Shown: positions 25,175 through 38,280, counted from the stretch's first letter. The stretch: 64,000 nucleotides of DNA from Alentia gelatinosa (GCA_950022655.1 OX465579.1:47037950-47101949), one strand, 5' to 3'. A program made the numbers and translations. Notes: generated by a model from the letters alone, not told the origin.

Positions 25175-26115
25175 CTCTCATATTATGATCTTGGGCTGGA
25201 TTTCCTCAGTCACAAGAAAATTTGTTATGAATGATTTGAAATTTGATCTACTATATTCTTTCTGGACCGAATCTGGTATGAGGTTCCCAATCAACATCCC
25301 TTGATATAGCGGAGTGTTTCGATACTTCTCTGTATTCGGGCTTATGGTTCTGATCTGTATTTTTATACTCATTCTTGTATCATACCTGCTGTTTTCTATG
25401 TCTAGGAAATTTTGACCACCACTTTAACATAATAGTAAGGTTTAGAGCTCTGCGAATGTGTAGCAGATGGATCATGCATCTTTCATACAGGACAGGCAAA
25501 TGAATATTATCAGGTCTCTTTATGTTTAAGGCAATGCGTAGGCACTCATTCATGCTCACATGCAGCTTTGCTATCTCATGTTTACACGCCATATAGTAGA
25601 CAACATCCACATACTCCAGACTTGGCATAATCATTGTTTTTACGATTAAACATGCCGTTGTTTGATTCATCAGATAATGTAGTTTCCTGAATCTATATAT
25701 TTTTCTTTGAATATCCCCCAGGGTCTTTCTAACCTGGCTCTTAAAGGTCTTCTTGCGATCAATAATGATGCCAAGGTAGTTGCATAAGGTTACAATCTCC
25801 AGCTTTTCCTTTCCTATACTACAAATTTTATTTATGTCACTATTAATATTTCCTGTAGTGATCCACATCATTTTCGACTTTTGTGGGTTTACAGTCATTA
25901 AATGGTCGAGGAACCAGTTGTTCATTTTATCTAAATCATGTTGCATCTTTTGCATAAGTCCTCCTCATTTACACCAGAGATTATCATGACAAGGTCGTCA
26001 GCATACATAGTGGCATGCGCAAAATCAAATACAGAGAAATTATTGTTTATAAAAATGATAGATAGCACAGGACCAAAACCGATCCTTGCGGTACTGTATT
26101 AGGACGGTAATAGCG
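25175..26115 (-). mobile_element. Non-LTR retrotransposon ORF2 relic (RT C-terminal half)
   Basis: Read on the minus strand, this begins with NTVPQGS and IIFINN (RT motif before the catalytic box), then TMYADDLVIM with the YADD catalytic motif. It continues with WFLDHLMTVNPQKSKMMW and CNYLGIIIDRKKTFKSQV and ends with a typical LINE C-terminus (SPNTEKYRNTPLYQG, SRSNFKSFI). At least two frameshifts separate the pieces; the longest intact stretch is 191 codons (25380-25955). No 5' end or endonuclease is present. It is a dead, 5'-truncated copy, most like CR1/Jockey-type elements. Confidence 0.85.
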
Positions 26116-28942
26116 CGGGACTACTACACAATAAATTGCATGCATGTCCCCATGAATAACAGATTTGTCATTTGAAAATTTGGGCAAGTTTAATTGGCAG
26201 TAAATACTTTCTTGCTTTTGTCTCCGTGGTGTAATCCTAGCTGCTTCTACATCACAGCACCCATCAAGAGAACCTGTCATTGTGAGGCAGAAATTGAAAC
26301 CTGGCATGAAGCCATCACTGGCAGAATACCTGAATTTGCTCACGAATTGAACCCAATTATATGAACTGGCTCTGGGAAATATATGTGGTGATAACTTCAA
26401 TAATCTGACCCGCATAGTCTTTAAGGTCATTGAACGTATCGAACATGTTAAATCCGTAATATATGTGGGATTGCATGAGTGATGTTTTTGTATATCCCTT
26501 TATGATTTTATATGAGTTTTAGCAAATATTTCTGATGTAAAACATATATGTACTTATGCAATGCATACTAGAGATAGATATCGACCTCTCTGTCAGAACT
26601 TCATCTAATTAGTATATCCTTAAAAATGAGCCGTAAGTTGAATGCCAGTGGGAGGTTCTGTATATTGCATATTTCTATTCAAAATTTGTCTCTAAAGCAT
26701 ACTATGTCGGTACTGGGTCTCAGAAGTAGAGTTATTGGAATGTATAAAAGGGTTTCACTGAATGAACCCGGTATTGTACTGAGTTCAGTACAATGAAAGT
26801 CTCACCTCCGTGTGGATCGGAGGACGTTGTAATGGGTACATCAGTCCTTTATACATCAACGTTTGGCTGACTTGACCCCTTTCTCAGAAAGGTCCTAGCA
26901 GTACGCATGAGAAACACACCTCTTGTCCACAGGATATGTTTACAAGTATGTGTGAGGTTAATATCCTGATCCAACGGAGACCATCTCGTAAACCTCACAC
27001 AGGAAATATCCAGACTAAATTGGCATATCAGGAAGTAGTCGTTACATACCCACCACATGTACACGATTAATCCATAAAGTCGGAGATAGCGTGGGCTGGG
27101 CGCGACCATCTGGGCCGCGGAAAGTGTTGTGTGATGGGGTTTTGGGGCTGGAGCCGGCCTGTGTTTGGTCTGGGTATTTTTCAGTGCCACCCACGTGCTG
27201 AACGGTCGGTCGGGTTTACGAGGACCATCATAAAAGTGGAATGTTTTACCTTGAAATGCGACAAATGATTGATTGCTGATGGTATTGTTTATTATGTTGA
27301 TGGCACCAGGTTCGCAACCCTGTGTACATATCTAAACCTAACAGCGTTGGATCTCTGATCGCTGAGCAACACATCCAGAGCTAATCATAGACATTTACAT
27401 CTAAGTAGACACTAATGGCCCGGGAAAGATTTAACTTTAGAAAAGGAAGTCCGCAACACTATTCAGTACTTGCATAAATTTATGTAAGCATGTTTGAAAG
27501 TTTTCACTGCATGGTGTGATGATTATTTCAAAATATTCCAAATGCATCCCAAGTACAACTGCTAAAGTTAATATCATGTAGAATCATAAACACCTCAGGG
27601 AATCCAAAGAGAAAAATCCAAATGCTGTAATCTATTGATCTTGGAACCCTTAAACAACTATATCTATGGTCAGCAAAACAACTGGGTAAACAGCGAAAAT
27701 TGCAGGAGATCATTTAACCGTTTGTAACTTGTTTGTTCCTGAGTGTATACCATATACCATGGTATCTATATGTCCTGACCAGGTAATTAAAATAGAAGCA
27801 ACCATGGGGTTCCTGGGACGCACACGAAATCACCAACAAAAAGGCCAGTAAACCTCGCCTTCTCCCTGATTAATACTGTTCCATTAGCAGCAGCTAGAAA
27901 CTTCATGTTTTGGCAAGGGTCAGCTATGCAGGACAGGATTGCTTTTAGTGGCAGGACTCAGGAATTGCATCCTCTATCTGGGCAGAATGAAACCGATCCA
28001 ATGAAGTGGACTCCAATCAGTGTTGATCGGTGACGCCGATCTCTTATATTGCTCCCTAATATTTATGAGAAGTTAAACTCTCGATTTATCTATGAAATAT
28101 TAGCTTGATACACTTATTTATGAATGTCACAAGCAATAGACGACTTCTTTTGAAAATGCTGATGGCTTCAACTTGAATTTCAATGCTCTCGGAAACATGG
28201 TATTATTGTCTTTCTTCGCAGATGAAAGAGTTTGATTGTAACTTATCAATTTAATTTGATTTATAATTTCGCTATAAATCCCCATTATCATGGTATATAG
28301 ACACATGGAACATATTTTTCCATGCAGTAGAGCGAAAATAACAGAAGTTATTTGATTAAATCAAATAATCCGAAAAGATCGAATGCCTATTTATAAACGT
28401 TTAACTTTGTTGAGGTGGTTTACCGATTCAAGTGTCAAGCTCAGAAAACTGAGGTGCAAAGGTTGCTGGATGCAGGGTAATGATAAGATGCCTATCTGAC
28501 AAGCTCCACTAAGTACGTTCATGTCCCTGTCAGTGCAACTGCCACCTGCCGGCGTGCACCATCGAGAACAGCTTATGGGGTTGGTGACTCACTGACTACC
28601 CTGTTTGCCAATCGCCTTTCAGGACACTCTTGCCAAAGACATGCAGTGTTTCTTGCAGAAAGGTCAACGAAGGATTTCAATGGAAGTCTTATCGAGACTC
28701 ATGACAGGGTGAAGACCCCTTAATTCATATATTTACGGGACTTCTTTTTATTGACTAAATTACTGACATGTTAATATTCAAATTTTGGAGTTGATGGAAA
28801 CTAATGTAATGTAGCATCGATGTAAAAAAAGCTTATAACAATAATGACATACAAACGTTCTCCATGCCCTTATGCGCATTGCAGTCCATTCTCTGGTTTA
28901 TATCATGTGCATCAACCATTTTTAGTGTCTACAGGGGTGAGA

Positions 28943-29161
28943 CCGTGGCATAAATACAGAAAACAACTTGTTTTGGTCAAAGTCATTTTTCAACTCGTTT
29001 GAAGGCTACGTATAACCGTGGCATAAATACAGAAAACAACTTGTTTTGGTCAAAGTCATTTTCCAACTCGTTTGAAGGCTACGTATAACCGTGGCATAAA
29101 TACAGAAAGCAACTTGTTTTGGTCAAAGTCGTTCTCCAACTCGTTTGAATGCTACATGATA
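28943..29161 (+). repeat. Tandem repeat, 3 x 73 bp
   Basis: Three consecutive copies of a 73-bp unit start at 28943, 29016 and 29089, each opening CCGTGGCATAAATACAGAAA. Copies 1 and 2 are nearly identical; copy 3 has several substitutions towards its end. No coding potential. This is either a small minisatellite or a local expansion inside a transposon. Confidence 0.92.
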
Positions 29162-29540
29162 TTCACTCGGCTGTCGCCTCATTCATAAATCACTCCACAT
29201 CAAACTTGTAGAGAATGACGAGCAAAACTTGTTGATTTCATCTTTAATTCGGATCTGCTGGGATTATACCTTCAGTTAAATCGTATGCTTTGTTGTAGGT
29301 TAAGTGATAGATGGATGTGCAAGTTCTCACGGAGAATTAGTACATTTCATCATCTCTTACTTAAGGGTGTTTCTAACAATTGCTGGGAAATATAAATATA
29401 TAGAACTGCATCGACAATTTTACAATTTGAGTGCAGTTCTTGATTTATTTCACCCAATTTTATCAAATCAAATAGCATCAAACTTTCACAATAATTCGAA
29501 TAGTCTTAGCAAACCCATATGACGTCATCTCAAATTCACA

Positions 29541-29558
29541 ACGCCACGGCCGTGGCGT
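29541..29558. repeat. Perfect 18-bp palindrome
   Basis: ACGCCACGGCCGTGGCGT is a perfect inverted repeat. A second palindrome, the CRE-like TGACGTCA at 29520-29527, lies 13 bp to its left. Confidence 0.8.
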
Positions 29559-30416
29559 AGTATTGTCACCTTACGGGGGTGATCGTTGGGTATTTTTTCC
29601 TAATGTTATTCCTATGGCTAAACTTGTACCAGGGGTGAGATAAAGTATACATACTTATAGGCCTATTATCTATAGTGTGATAATGTTCTGTTTTAAGAAT
29701 CAGTCTGCGAAACAATTCTACAGTATGTGTTTCTGTCAGCGATGCAATCATGTTTATGGCACCTCTTTTTCTGGAGAACTGCATTTTTACGATAAACAGA
29801 TATAACTGGCTGTGCCCTACATGTTCAGGAATTGCATATAGTCACGAGGTTTCAGAGAAGGTAGTCCTGTCGGGATTATTTTTAACGTAAAAGTTTAGGC
29901 GTAGGCGTTGTCCACCTCTAGAGACCCGTCCGAGGTTAGAACGTGGGTGCATCCATCTTGACACATATATGATCTACACCTAAGACATCATCCTTTTTTA
30001 TGTATCTGAGAAGGTGGACGCTATTTTCTAATGAATCCTCGAACTGGTTATGCAGGAATAATCTAATTATACCCCATTAGCTTCTTCTCTTTTTAGTGAG
30101 AAGAACGTGTCGGTGTCTAAACGCCTTCAGAGAAAGTGTAACATTCCCCTTGAAGCGTAATGAAATTATATTAAATTTTCGAGAGTTCGACCGAAGCCAA
30201 AATAATTGCAGCTAATCAGACATTTCATTCCACAGAATCGTATATATATAATTGATATTCATTTGTAATAGTTACGCGAATAGAATAAAGATATAAGGTA
30301 AAAGGAAGATCATTTTCTTTTCCAAAAACATCACGACGAATGGGCGTCGGGTTGTAAGTATTCGATGATCCATTTCTGTCCTTCAAACTTTACTTTAAAA
30401 GACTTAATTGAGCGGA

Positions 30417-30432
30417 TCCTGGATGGCGCTGA
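30417..30432 (+). promoter_or_regulatory. CTCF-like motif
   Basis: TCCTGGATGGCGCTGA at the edge of a GC-rich intergenic block. A weaker match than those in EIF3E introns 10 and 11. Confidence 0.25.
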
Positions 30433-33400
30433 CTTGGTTCTAATCTCAGATGGATCTATAGACGGTGCCTTTTACAGTGTGGTGCGCTGCTCACTTCCAA
30501 CAGTTTCCTGACAGCAGTCTGAAAGGTGTCAACCTCGGCTTATCGGTGTGTGCCAGCCGGGCCTGGCCGTCGACAGTCGCAGTTAGCAGACAACAGCGAT
30601 CCCCAGACCCCGCCGGAGGTGAAGAGAGGGACGGACGGCTACAAATTGTCCATCTGGGTCTCTCAGTCGGCACTCTAGAGTTTTCTGGTCCAGTCAGGGC
30701 AAATCACTTGATATTGTGGTCACAACATGTGGTCGTGCTTTGATGTGTTGGTATTGTACAGAAAATGCACCTTCCTGGCATAAGGGTCGCAGACGTCTTA
30801 TTTCAAGGGAGGGATAGTGTATCATTAAAAGCCTTGCCATTACCACAGTTATGTTATCATTAGCGTTAAGAAGCATTTTTTTTTCAAAATGAATGCCGCT
30901 GTATCATACCACATGTAAAAGACGAAATAGGGGTATTGCTGTATAATTGAAGCAGCATGTAACATTTTTTTGCATCTCTTAATGACGTTCATATGTATGA
31001 ATATACATCAAAACATTAAAGATAGTAAGTTTTGCTACGACCAGATTCAACGTGCACATATATCATGATTAATGCCCATTTCTCATTTGTGTTTCTATCT
31101 TCTTGAATGTTTTTCATTTTGGTGTATAAAAAGGTAAGATATTCCATGGTGCAAGACAAGAACGCTTTAGGATAACTTGAGAAGACTTGGTCTCATATAA
31201 ATCGTAGATCTGCATATTGGTAATAGTACCACCATGAATTCTAAAACTTTGGCGATTTACTGTCTACATGTTTAGTTACCCGTGTAGTCCCCCTAAAAAA
31301 TGTTCTAGTCCACACTCTCATCATACCAGCCTTAGCCAGCCTCCCTCATCACCGTAATCCCCCTTACTTCTGTCTTTTTATATTTGTTTATTTTTTATTC
31401 TATCCTGCGTCGTTGTGGATTGCCTGGGTCTGGCGGGGTGAGGGAGGCACGTGGCACCCGTCCATCTCTCCAGGGACCAGGCCAGGGCTGGAAGTGCATG
31501 GAGGCCGTAATGAGGGCCAGGCTCGCCCAACGCTGCAACGCCGCGTCACGGATGGCTGGTCAGAGCCCCAACCGCTGCCCTCTGCCTCCCCTACCCCATC
31601 AACCATGCGGCCACCGACGCCCACCAAGATGCCTTGGCGCGGTACCTCCAGGCCAGAAGCGTCTAGTGCCGATATCAAACGCTTCAGGTGGATTTCCTGG
31701 AGCACGCGAGCTAGCTCCACCTATACTTCCTCCTGGCCGTGTGTAGGCCTAATTGGTTTGTTGTGAAGGGGTAAACTTGAGCCGCTTCGTGTTTCCGCCA
31801 TGACAAATTGTGGACCCCACGCCCGCTGTATGCTGGTTGTGCGAAGGGAATCCTGGAAACGAAGGTCTATAGCTGTTCTCTGACAGACACTATGAGAGTG
31901 AGTGTGCAACTGTTTTAACATTGTTACATAGACTGAAATTAAAAGTGTTTCTATATCAACACATTAATATTTTGGAAAGAGTTGTCTCACTCTCCAAGAA
32001 ATAGTACCGCTGATGAAAAACTCCTTATCCCCCATGGTTAGAAGGCAAATGTAGAGACTGGGGGGTAAATCATCACTGGAGGTCACTCTAGTCATGTGAA
32101 TGGGATTGGTTCTCCACCAGTGATGACCGCATGTTGAAAATAAATGGAAGCTTAAACACAATGGGGCCTCGGAATTGACCTGCCAGGATCCTGTTCATCT
32201 TTTACTTCACTACAAAATAATGCAATAACTGGTCATATAATAAAGATCATATTTTTGTTTAGACCTGCTCATTCGTTTTGAATATGAAAGGTGCGTAATA
32301 TCTCTCTGATATTGGTCTAGTCAAATCTGAAGATTATACAATAGTAATTGTCCCGACTCGTGGTCTTACTTTTTGCGTTTGATTTGGCGCGGAGCGTTAA
32401 CGCCCATTAGGCGAGCAGTCAGGGATGTGGGATATCTTTTCATTTTTGGTACTTCTCTAAAATCCAGAGAACCTACTTATGTCTAGAATGGCTTACGTCA
32501 TCTATAATCATGTCATCAGTTTAGGGGAGCCACGTTTCAATATACCCCATGCCCATTTGTCACAGAAAAAGAAGGAGATATGCTATGTATATAACATGTA
32601 CCTTCATAATAGAGCATGACAAGTACACCATTTGCCTGTTACATAAAATATGTATTTCTGACCCAATTTATGACATGTTGTTGAATGAACGCTTATTGGA
32701 TATTCATATATTCCATTTATCCGCATCTTCTCTATAATCAATACTACAGATGGCTGTCTGCATCTGCACATATCCGGTAACATATAATGACAGGCACACG
32801 GACACCAGTTAAGGGTATCGACAATCTCTTTTCTTAATCAATTTCTACTGGACATTAGATATCTATAAATTTGATATTAGTATTACTATCACAGAGTTAC
32901 ATCATCCAGACTCTAAACTGTACCTCTTTTGAATTTAAAACCATCATATATGATGTGGTGAAATAATATCAAGTGATGGAATTCATTTCCGGTTGAACAT
33001 AGATTGCCCACACACATCAACAATGAGATCATGTCCAATGTTCAGTCTGAGTGGTTTTCCCTGAACTAGACCTGGCAGACGGAGGTACCCACCCTCACCC
33101 CTCACGCCCTTCCTGCTATCCACACCTCGTGCACCATCCTGCGTTCACCGACCGGAACTCCGACCCGACCCAAGGTGTCGGGCCCTGCCACCTGGTCCCT
33201 TCCCACCACGACAATTCCCCGTTACCATGCCAACTGAAAATAAGGCGTCAATAGATGACACTTTGCAGTTAAGCCCGACGCAGGAAATCTGTCGGTGAGG
33301 TCTCGGAAAAGTTTTACCAAGAGCACATTCCTAAAACTTATCTTTAAAGATGGCCACATTTCTTGAAAGAGAATATGGCAACCTGCACGTCTAGCTTGCG

Positions 33401-34849
33401 AACGTAATGCCTGGGTAGAATCCCCTGATATGTCAAGATTTTTTTCACTAAAGACGCCCCTCCTCTAGTGATTTTCTAATTTGTACAGAAAATGAAGTGT
33501 CAGTTTATTTGAAATTGTAACACACACACCGATGTGAATAGATTTAATTCATATCCATTCTTCAACGTGAAAATATAAGATTTTCAGTGCCTGAAGTTAT
33601 CATTTTTAGGGGGATTTCTCAAGACTTGCATTTAAGTAGCTGATCCCGTTTATGACCGGGAATCTGCAGTTAAATTGGGTCTGCAAAGGTGTGATAATTG
33701 TTCCGGTGAGACTCAGGGGTGTTTGTGGTAGAAGGGGGTTCCTTTTGGCCTCAGGGTAGTAACTCAACACCCCTGGATGGTGTCTACATGCGATAGAAAG
33801 TTTAACTATAGTGCTTTTGTATGAAAGCATTCAAAACGAGAGAGGTTTGTTTGAGACATAATTCTAACATGATTATTTATGTTTTTATCAATAATGCTTT
33901 GGTTGTAAACGGGTGTGTTATGGTAATCATCGAGTCGGTGTAGGTCTTTTGTGTCCCGTTACCAATGCATTTGGTATGGACAGCATATTTCTCTTTAAGT
34001 CTTAATAAAAATTTATAGAAATTGCGCTAATGGACCACAGTGTGAGAGATATATAGGACTTGTCATCTAAAGTTACCTGAAACTTGACAGGTATCCGTAA
34101 GCCTGTCGACTCGACACGCCAGCCAAGATGGTCTAATTGAAGGTTTGCATAAATGTAATAGAATTCATGGCTGTCCACCAGACCAGTAATCACCAGAGTC
34201 TATAGTTTGTCAGAAGTTGAATAGCAGCAGCCATGTGATTAAAGAAAGGATTCTATTCTAAATGCCCCTTTTAATGATGTAGGCTGTGTGTCCAAGTGTG
34301 GAATTCAGGAGACAACCATATGCCTCGTTATATTTCACGTCATAGTATGAATTCGAGAGGATTTAGCTAATACAGGCTAAGAATCTGAGAGATGTGACTA
34401 ACTACAGAACCTCAGTAAATGTCATTTGAATTCACAAGATGCTTATAAAATACATTTTTCTAATACCTCCTAATGCCCACTTTTGGGAGTACTCTCAAAC
34501 GGCGTGTTTAAGTTTCGGCAAGAACTGGCAATGTAATATACGTGTACAAAACTGTTTCAGTTAAAAGAGAAATTGAAAAGATAGAAAAGACTTTAGACAC
34601 GTAGAAGGAGGGGCAATCAGGGACATTGCGAAACGAGCAAGGGGAAAAGATGGCTGGAAGAGATAGGAACTAAGAGCGAGACAGAGAGAACGATAAAGGA
34701 AGAGAACAGCGAGGGTTAGAAAGAATAACGAGGGAGAGAAATATCCATATAAACGGAAGATAGGCCGAAAGGAAGTGACCGAGCCGAATGGGGGATATAA
34801 TGAAAGGAAAAGAGAACAGGGACAAAGATCGATAGGTAGGAGAGCATAC

Positions 34850-34863
34850 AGAGAGAGAAAGAG

Positions 34864-34920
<57 letters not shown>

Positions 34921-34942
34921 TGAGAGAGAGGGCAGAGAGAAA
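34850..34942 (+). repeat. (GA)n microsatellite
   Basis: A purine-rich region with a pure GA core at 34872-34916 and imperfect flanks. The long Ser/Leu-rich frames on the minus strand here are an artefact of the repeat. Confidence 0.95.
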
Positions 34943-35349
34943 GACTCAGAGTGGAGGAATAAGGAAGCTGTATGCTCACACATGTTCACCTCCCAGTACC
35001 GTTATGAGACCGACCTGTTTCATTAATCCACCCAATTAATAGGTGTGTGCGGGGCGGGTGACCCGCTGGTCGCATGATGAAGTTGGTGCCCATCGCCCTC
35101 TGCACCAGGACCGCGCCAGCGTCCATCCCCCACAACAGGTGCCGTATTTCACTGGTCAAGCCCCGCTGACCAGGTAATCGTCCCGTGCATGATGTAACAA
35201 CCAAGCCTGGGCAATTTATAGCCTCCAAAAGCCCGCTACCATTTTCCGCCTCCCATATACCACATTCCCGCCTCCTCGGGCTATTCTGACAGAACAGCCT
35301 ATTGTAAATATTTTGTAGTTGTTCAGAGTTACTCTGTATAGTGCAAATA

Positions 35350-35524
35350 CAGTAATATCCCGCTTCTGGGACACCTCGCTTAAGGGATCACCCCGCTTAA
35401 AGGGACACTTTGTTCGGAACAGAAATTCTTATTTAGTTCATTTTAACCCCGCTTAAGGAGGCACCTCGCTAAAGGGGTCACTTTGGTCGGAACGGAGGCT
35501 GTCACCTTAAGCGGGGTATCACTG
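35350..35524. mobile_element. pogo/Tigger-like MITE with TA target site
   Basis: A 175-bp element bounded by inverted repeats CAGTAATATCCCGCTT and, read inward from the right, CAGTGATACCCCGCTT. It is flanked by TA on both sides (35348-35349, 35525-35526), the Tc1/mariner target duplication. The CAGT start and the recurring CGCTTAAGG motif recall pogo/Tigger ends. There is no transposase, so it is non-autonomous. Confidence 0.75.
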
Positions 35525-35729
35525 TACATAGTTTTACATATGTATTGCTATAACAGGTTCCGAGGTCAATGAAAACATTCATATCGGGGAATAGGTTATA
35601 GGGCTTTAACAATATTGGTGTCACAATAGGCTAAATTTTTAATTCCCTCGTGTCCTAGATATACAATGTAGTTAATAGAATTGTGATACATAGTCAACAT
35701 CTGGAGGGATTCTGATCCATATATAATCT

Positions 35730-35758
35730 CCCCCCCCCCCCCCCCACACACACACACA
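35730..35758 (+). repeat. C16 tract followed by (AC)n
   Basis: A run of 16 C passes directly into an ACACAC repeat. Confidence 0.9.
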
Positions 35759-35947
35759 TCCCAGCACATACCATAGCCATCTCAATCCTGGGCCTGTCAA
35801 ATGCCCATAATTTGCTCTACAGATATACGAACCAGATTCTGGTTCATACATCGAATGAGCCTCAATCCTATTAATATACATGCATTTACTATCCACCTAA
35901 TACATAGTGTCCATAGAAAACACAAGGACAGCGATCATAAACTTACT

Positions 35948-35985
35948 CGGAGCATACGCCTGATACGGATATGTTGTATGCTCCG
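35948..35985. repeat. Hairpin, 10-bp arms
   Basis: CGGAGCATAC at 35948-35957 is the reverse complement of GTATGCTCCG at 35976-35985, with an 18-base loop. It is only about 110 bp from the foldback element at 36097 and may be another MITE remnant. Confidence 0.6.
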
Positions 35986-36096
35986 GGCTTCAAAACCCGA
36001 CTCATACGGAAAATAGTGCGTATGAAAAATTAATGCGTACCTGAATTGAACTAATATCGGTATCTCACTTGTCAGGAAAAGGTGGATAATAAATAC

Positions 36097-36236
36097 AGTA
36101 TAGACTGGTTTCAGATAAAAGCGGTTGTATGATCCGAGGAGTTGCCTCTGTGTAATATCATCGCATGCGTTCGGATATTACTACGCGTCAACTCCTAGGA
36201 GCAAACGCCAGCTGATATCTAGAACCAGTCAATATT
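36097..36236. mobile_element. Foldback MITE A
   Basis: About 140 bp that folds back on itself around GCATGC (36163-36168). Matching arm segments include GACTGGTT on the left with AACCAGTC on the right, and AGGAGTTG with CAACTCCT. The inner arms (GTAATATC and GATATTAC) resemble those of the foldback element at 41351-41500. No coding capacity. Confidence 0.6.
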
Positions 36237-37199
36237 GTGTATGTATACAAGAGGCCACTGATTACTGTTTTTGCCTTAAAGCAACATTTTGAAACCAAAA
36301 CAATATCCTCTTTCCGGTACTACAAAAAGATACTCCAAACATTTTGAAACCAGCCTCTGACAAACAGCCACCAAGTGAGCCTAGCGTCTATCATCAGACC
36401 CAAGTAAGCCTAGCTTCAGATAGCCACAAAGTCTAGCATCCTACCAACAGATATCAAGTGAGGCTAATATCCTATCAACAGACACCAACTGAGCCTAGCC
36501 TCCTATTAACAGCAACTGAGTAACCTAAGCTTCCTACCAGAAGCCACCCATATGGATGAAGAGATAAGAGGTATCGAGTTGGCGATCCGGCAAGAGGGTC
36601 CACATGACGATTGACAGACATTTAGAATAGTGCCAAGAAGTGGCGGCCCAGTGGGAGAAAACAGTTATGTTAGCACGTCGGTAATTTGTCAGCGCCTCAA
36701 CAAGGCACGGGTGAAATGGCGTGTGGAGGGGAAGGGTGGGAATTGAGGGTGGCACCCCGAGCAGCCGCTAGCAGGCGGATCAGGACGACTATCTTAATCA
36801 CACCTGACGGCGAATAATGAGCCTGGATACCCGTGAAGAACATCCCTAGGGGAACGCAGAGACCAGGGATGTATCTCCTCGAGTAGTTTGGTTACAAATA
36901 CTGACTGCTTATTGTGACAACATGCGGTGAGGCTATAGGTGGCCAATTAGTGGAAGGTGTGCTACCACCAGGGGCGTGGGCGGTCGCCGCGTCAGAGGGG
37001 TGAGGGACGGAGGCAGCCAATGGATCGGACAGGCTTGGCTCCCCGCGCCTCACCACAAGATATCGCCATGTGTGGTGGCCCTTTCGGTAGCGACTAGAGT
37101 GGCAACTATACAGCAAAACCAACAGTAACAGTAGCGGCAATACTCCTTCCAGTGGAAAGCTCCAACAAATTCAACTGCATCTCTACAGCTACGTTCAGA

Positions 37200-38141
37200 C
37201 TTCCTCACCCACCACTTTAAGTTGTGAAAGAGCCGCGGGAGGGCGCTGGTGAGGCAGGAGGAACGCGTCTCGCAGCAAAACCACAGGGATCCATTGGTAC
37301 TTGAAGTTTATCGCCGCGAGATGCGCAGACGACTTTTTACGTCAATCGCTGCGCGGGGAGTTTACGCGGATGGCCGGCAGAGGGAGGTGCCGTGGAGGAG
37401 CAGCACGTGAGGTAGGCCTACACACAGGGGAAGGGACATGCCGATTGAGATGTCCTGGGCCCCCGTCCCTCCCCATCTCTGACGGGTCCTCATCGCGCAT
37501 ATACCACCCCGCCTCCTGCCGACGAACCGCCCACCCAGGCAGCATGCAGGCCGGGAAAGAGACATGTGACGAGCAGACAGCCAACCCCCACACACGGCCG
37601 GGCGTAGGACGGTCCTACACAGCACCACGCCCGCACTCCCGGATTACCTTGATGACTCCTGTCGCACGTGGGTCGGTAGTTCCATGCTCCGCCGACAGGG
37701 GAGCTACGCCCGCCTGATCGCACACCTGCGCACTGCTGCTGCTGCCCCCTCTCTCTCTCTCCCCGGCTGTATCTATAACCACCGCGGCTCTGAGGACGAA
37801 GCGGCCAGTCGAGACTTTCATTAGTCGGATCCCAAGTAATCAGTCAGCTGCTGGGGGCGTAATCAGGATCACTGACAACTTCTAACGGTACGCGGGGGAT
37901 GGCCCGCCGGCGCGCCCTTTAATGTGCAGCAATGACAGATCCTTCCACTCCGTCCTTAATTGTTAGTTACCCTCGGCGGAACCCCGTCTCATTTCTCCAG
38001 ATTCCGTGTTCCGTTCCTTGTCTTCTCCTCCACTGACGGAGTACCAAATGGAGAAGAAATCTACTGGAGATCGACCGAACTGACGTGCGCTGGTGTTCTC
38101 CGATTACACCCAGTGAATTATAAATACACAAACTTGTATTG
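37200..38141 (+). promoter_or_regulatory. GC-rich region upstream of the R-spondin start
   Basis: CpG-rich sequence immediately before the R-spondin start codon, strongest from 37230 to 37930, in otherwise AT-rich DNA. It probably contains the promoter and 5' UTR. No TATA box or splice junction can be assigned with confidence. The long frames here (for example 37301-37717) are compositional. Confidence 0.4.
37233..37249 (+). promoter_or_regulatory. CTCF-like motif
   Basis: CCGCGGGAGGGCGCTGG matches the CTCF core well. It lies about 0.9 kb before the R-spondin start codon, at the edge of the GC-rich promoter region. Confidence 0.35.
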
Positions 38142-38280
38142 ATGGGGACACAAGGCTTTCCTAACAGAACGCCCGATGGCAGGATGTGGTCAAACGTCTC
38201 CAGATACTGGACCACCGTGTTTCTGTTGTTCATACTTGTTGGGCATATTTGCGCAACGGAACTCGAACGTTTTAAACGCA
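38142..38280 (+). CDS. RSPO: R-spondin coding exon 1 (signal peptide)
   Basis: Forty-six codons plus one base, ending at CGCA/GTAAGT. Two in-frame starts are possible: ATG at 38142, or ATG at 38184 (Met15). The second puts MWSNVSRYW directly before the hydrophobic segment, a more usual signal-peptide layout. ERFKR at the end resembles the basic stretch before the furin repeats in vertebrate R-spondins. Confidence 0.82.

Larger units (their letters stand above)
24066..37199. other. EIF3E to R-spondin intergenic region
   Basis: About 13 kb without a supported host gene. Contents noted separately: a LINE relic (25175-26115), a 73-bp tandem repeat (28943-29161), a GA microsatellite, a pogo/Tigger-like MITE and a foldback element. 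GC-rich blocks stand out from AT-rich DNA at about 30460-30700, 31400-31740, 33060-33220, 35030-35170 and 36730-37130. Their frames have no recognisable domain. Confidence 0.5.

Noticed and set aside
34561..34989. 142-codon minus-strand Ser/Leu-rich frame
   Set aside because: Produced by the GA microsatellite and its purine-rich flanks.
37301..37717. 138-codon frame just upstream of R-spondin
   Set aside because: GC-rich promoter-like sequence with overlapping frames on the opposite strand; no domain and no conserved start.
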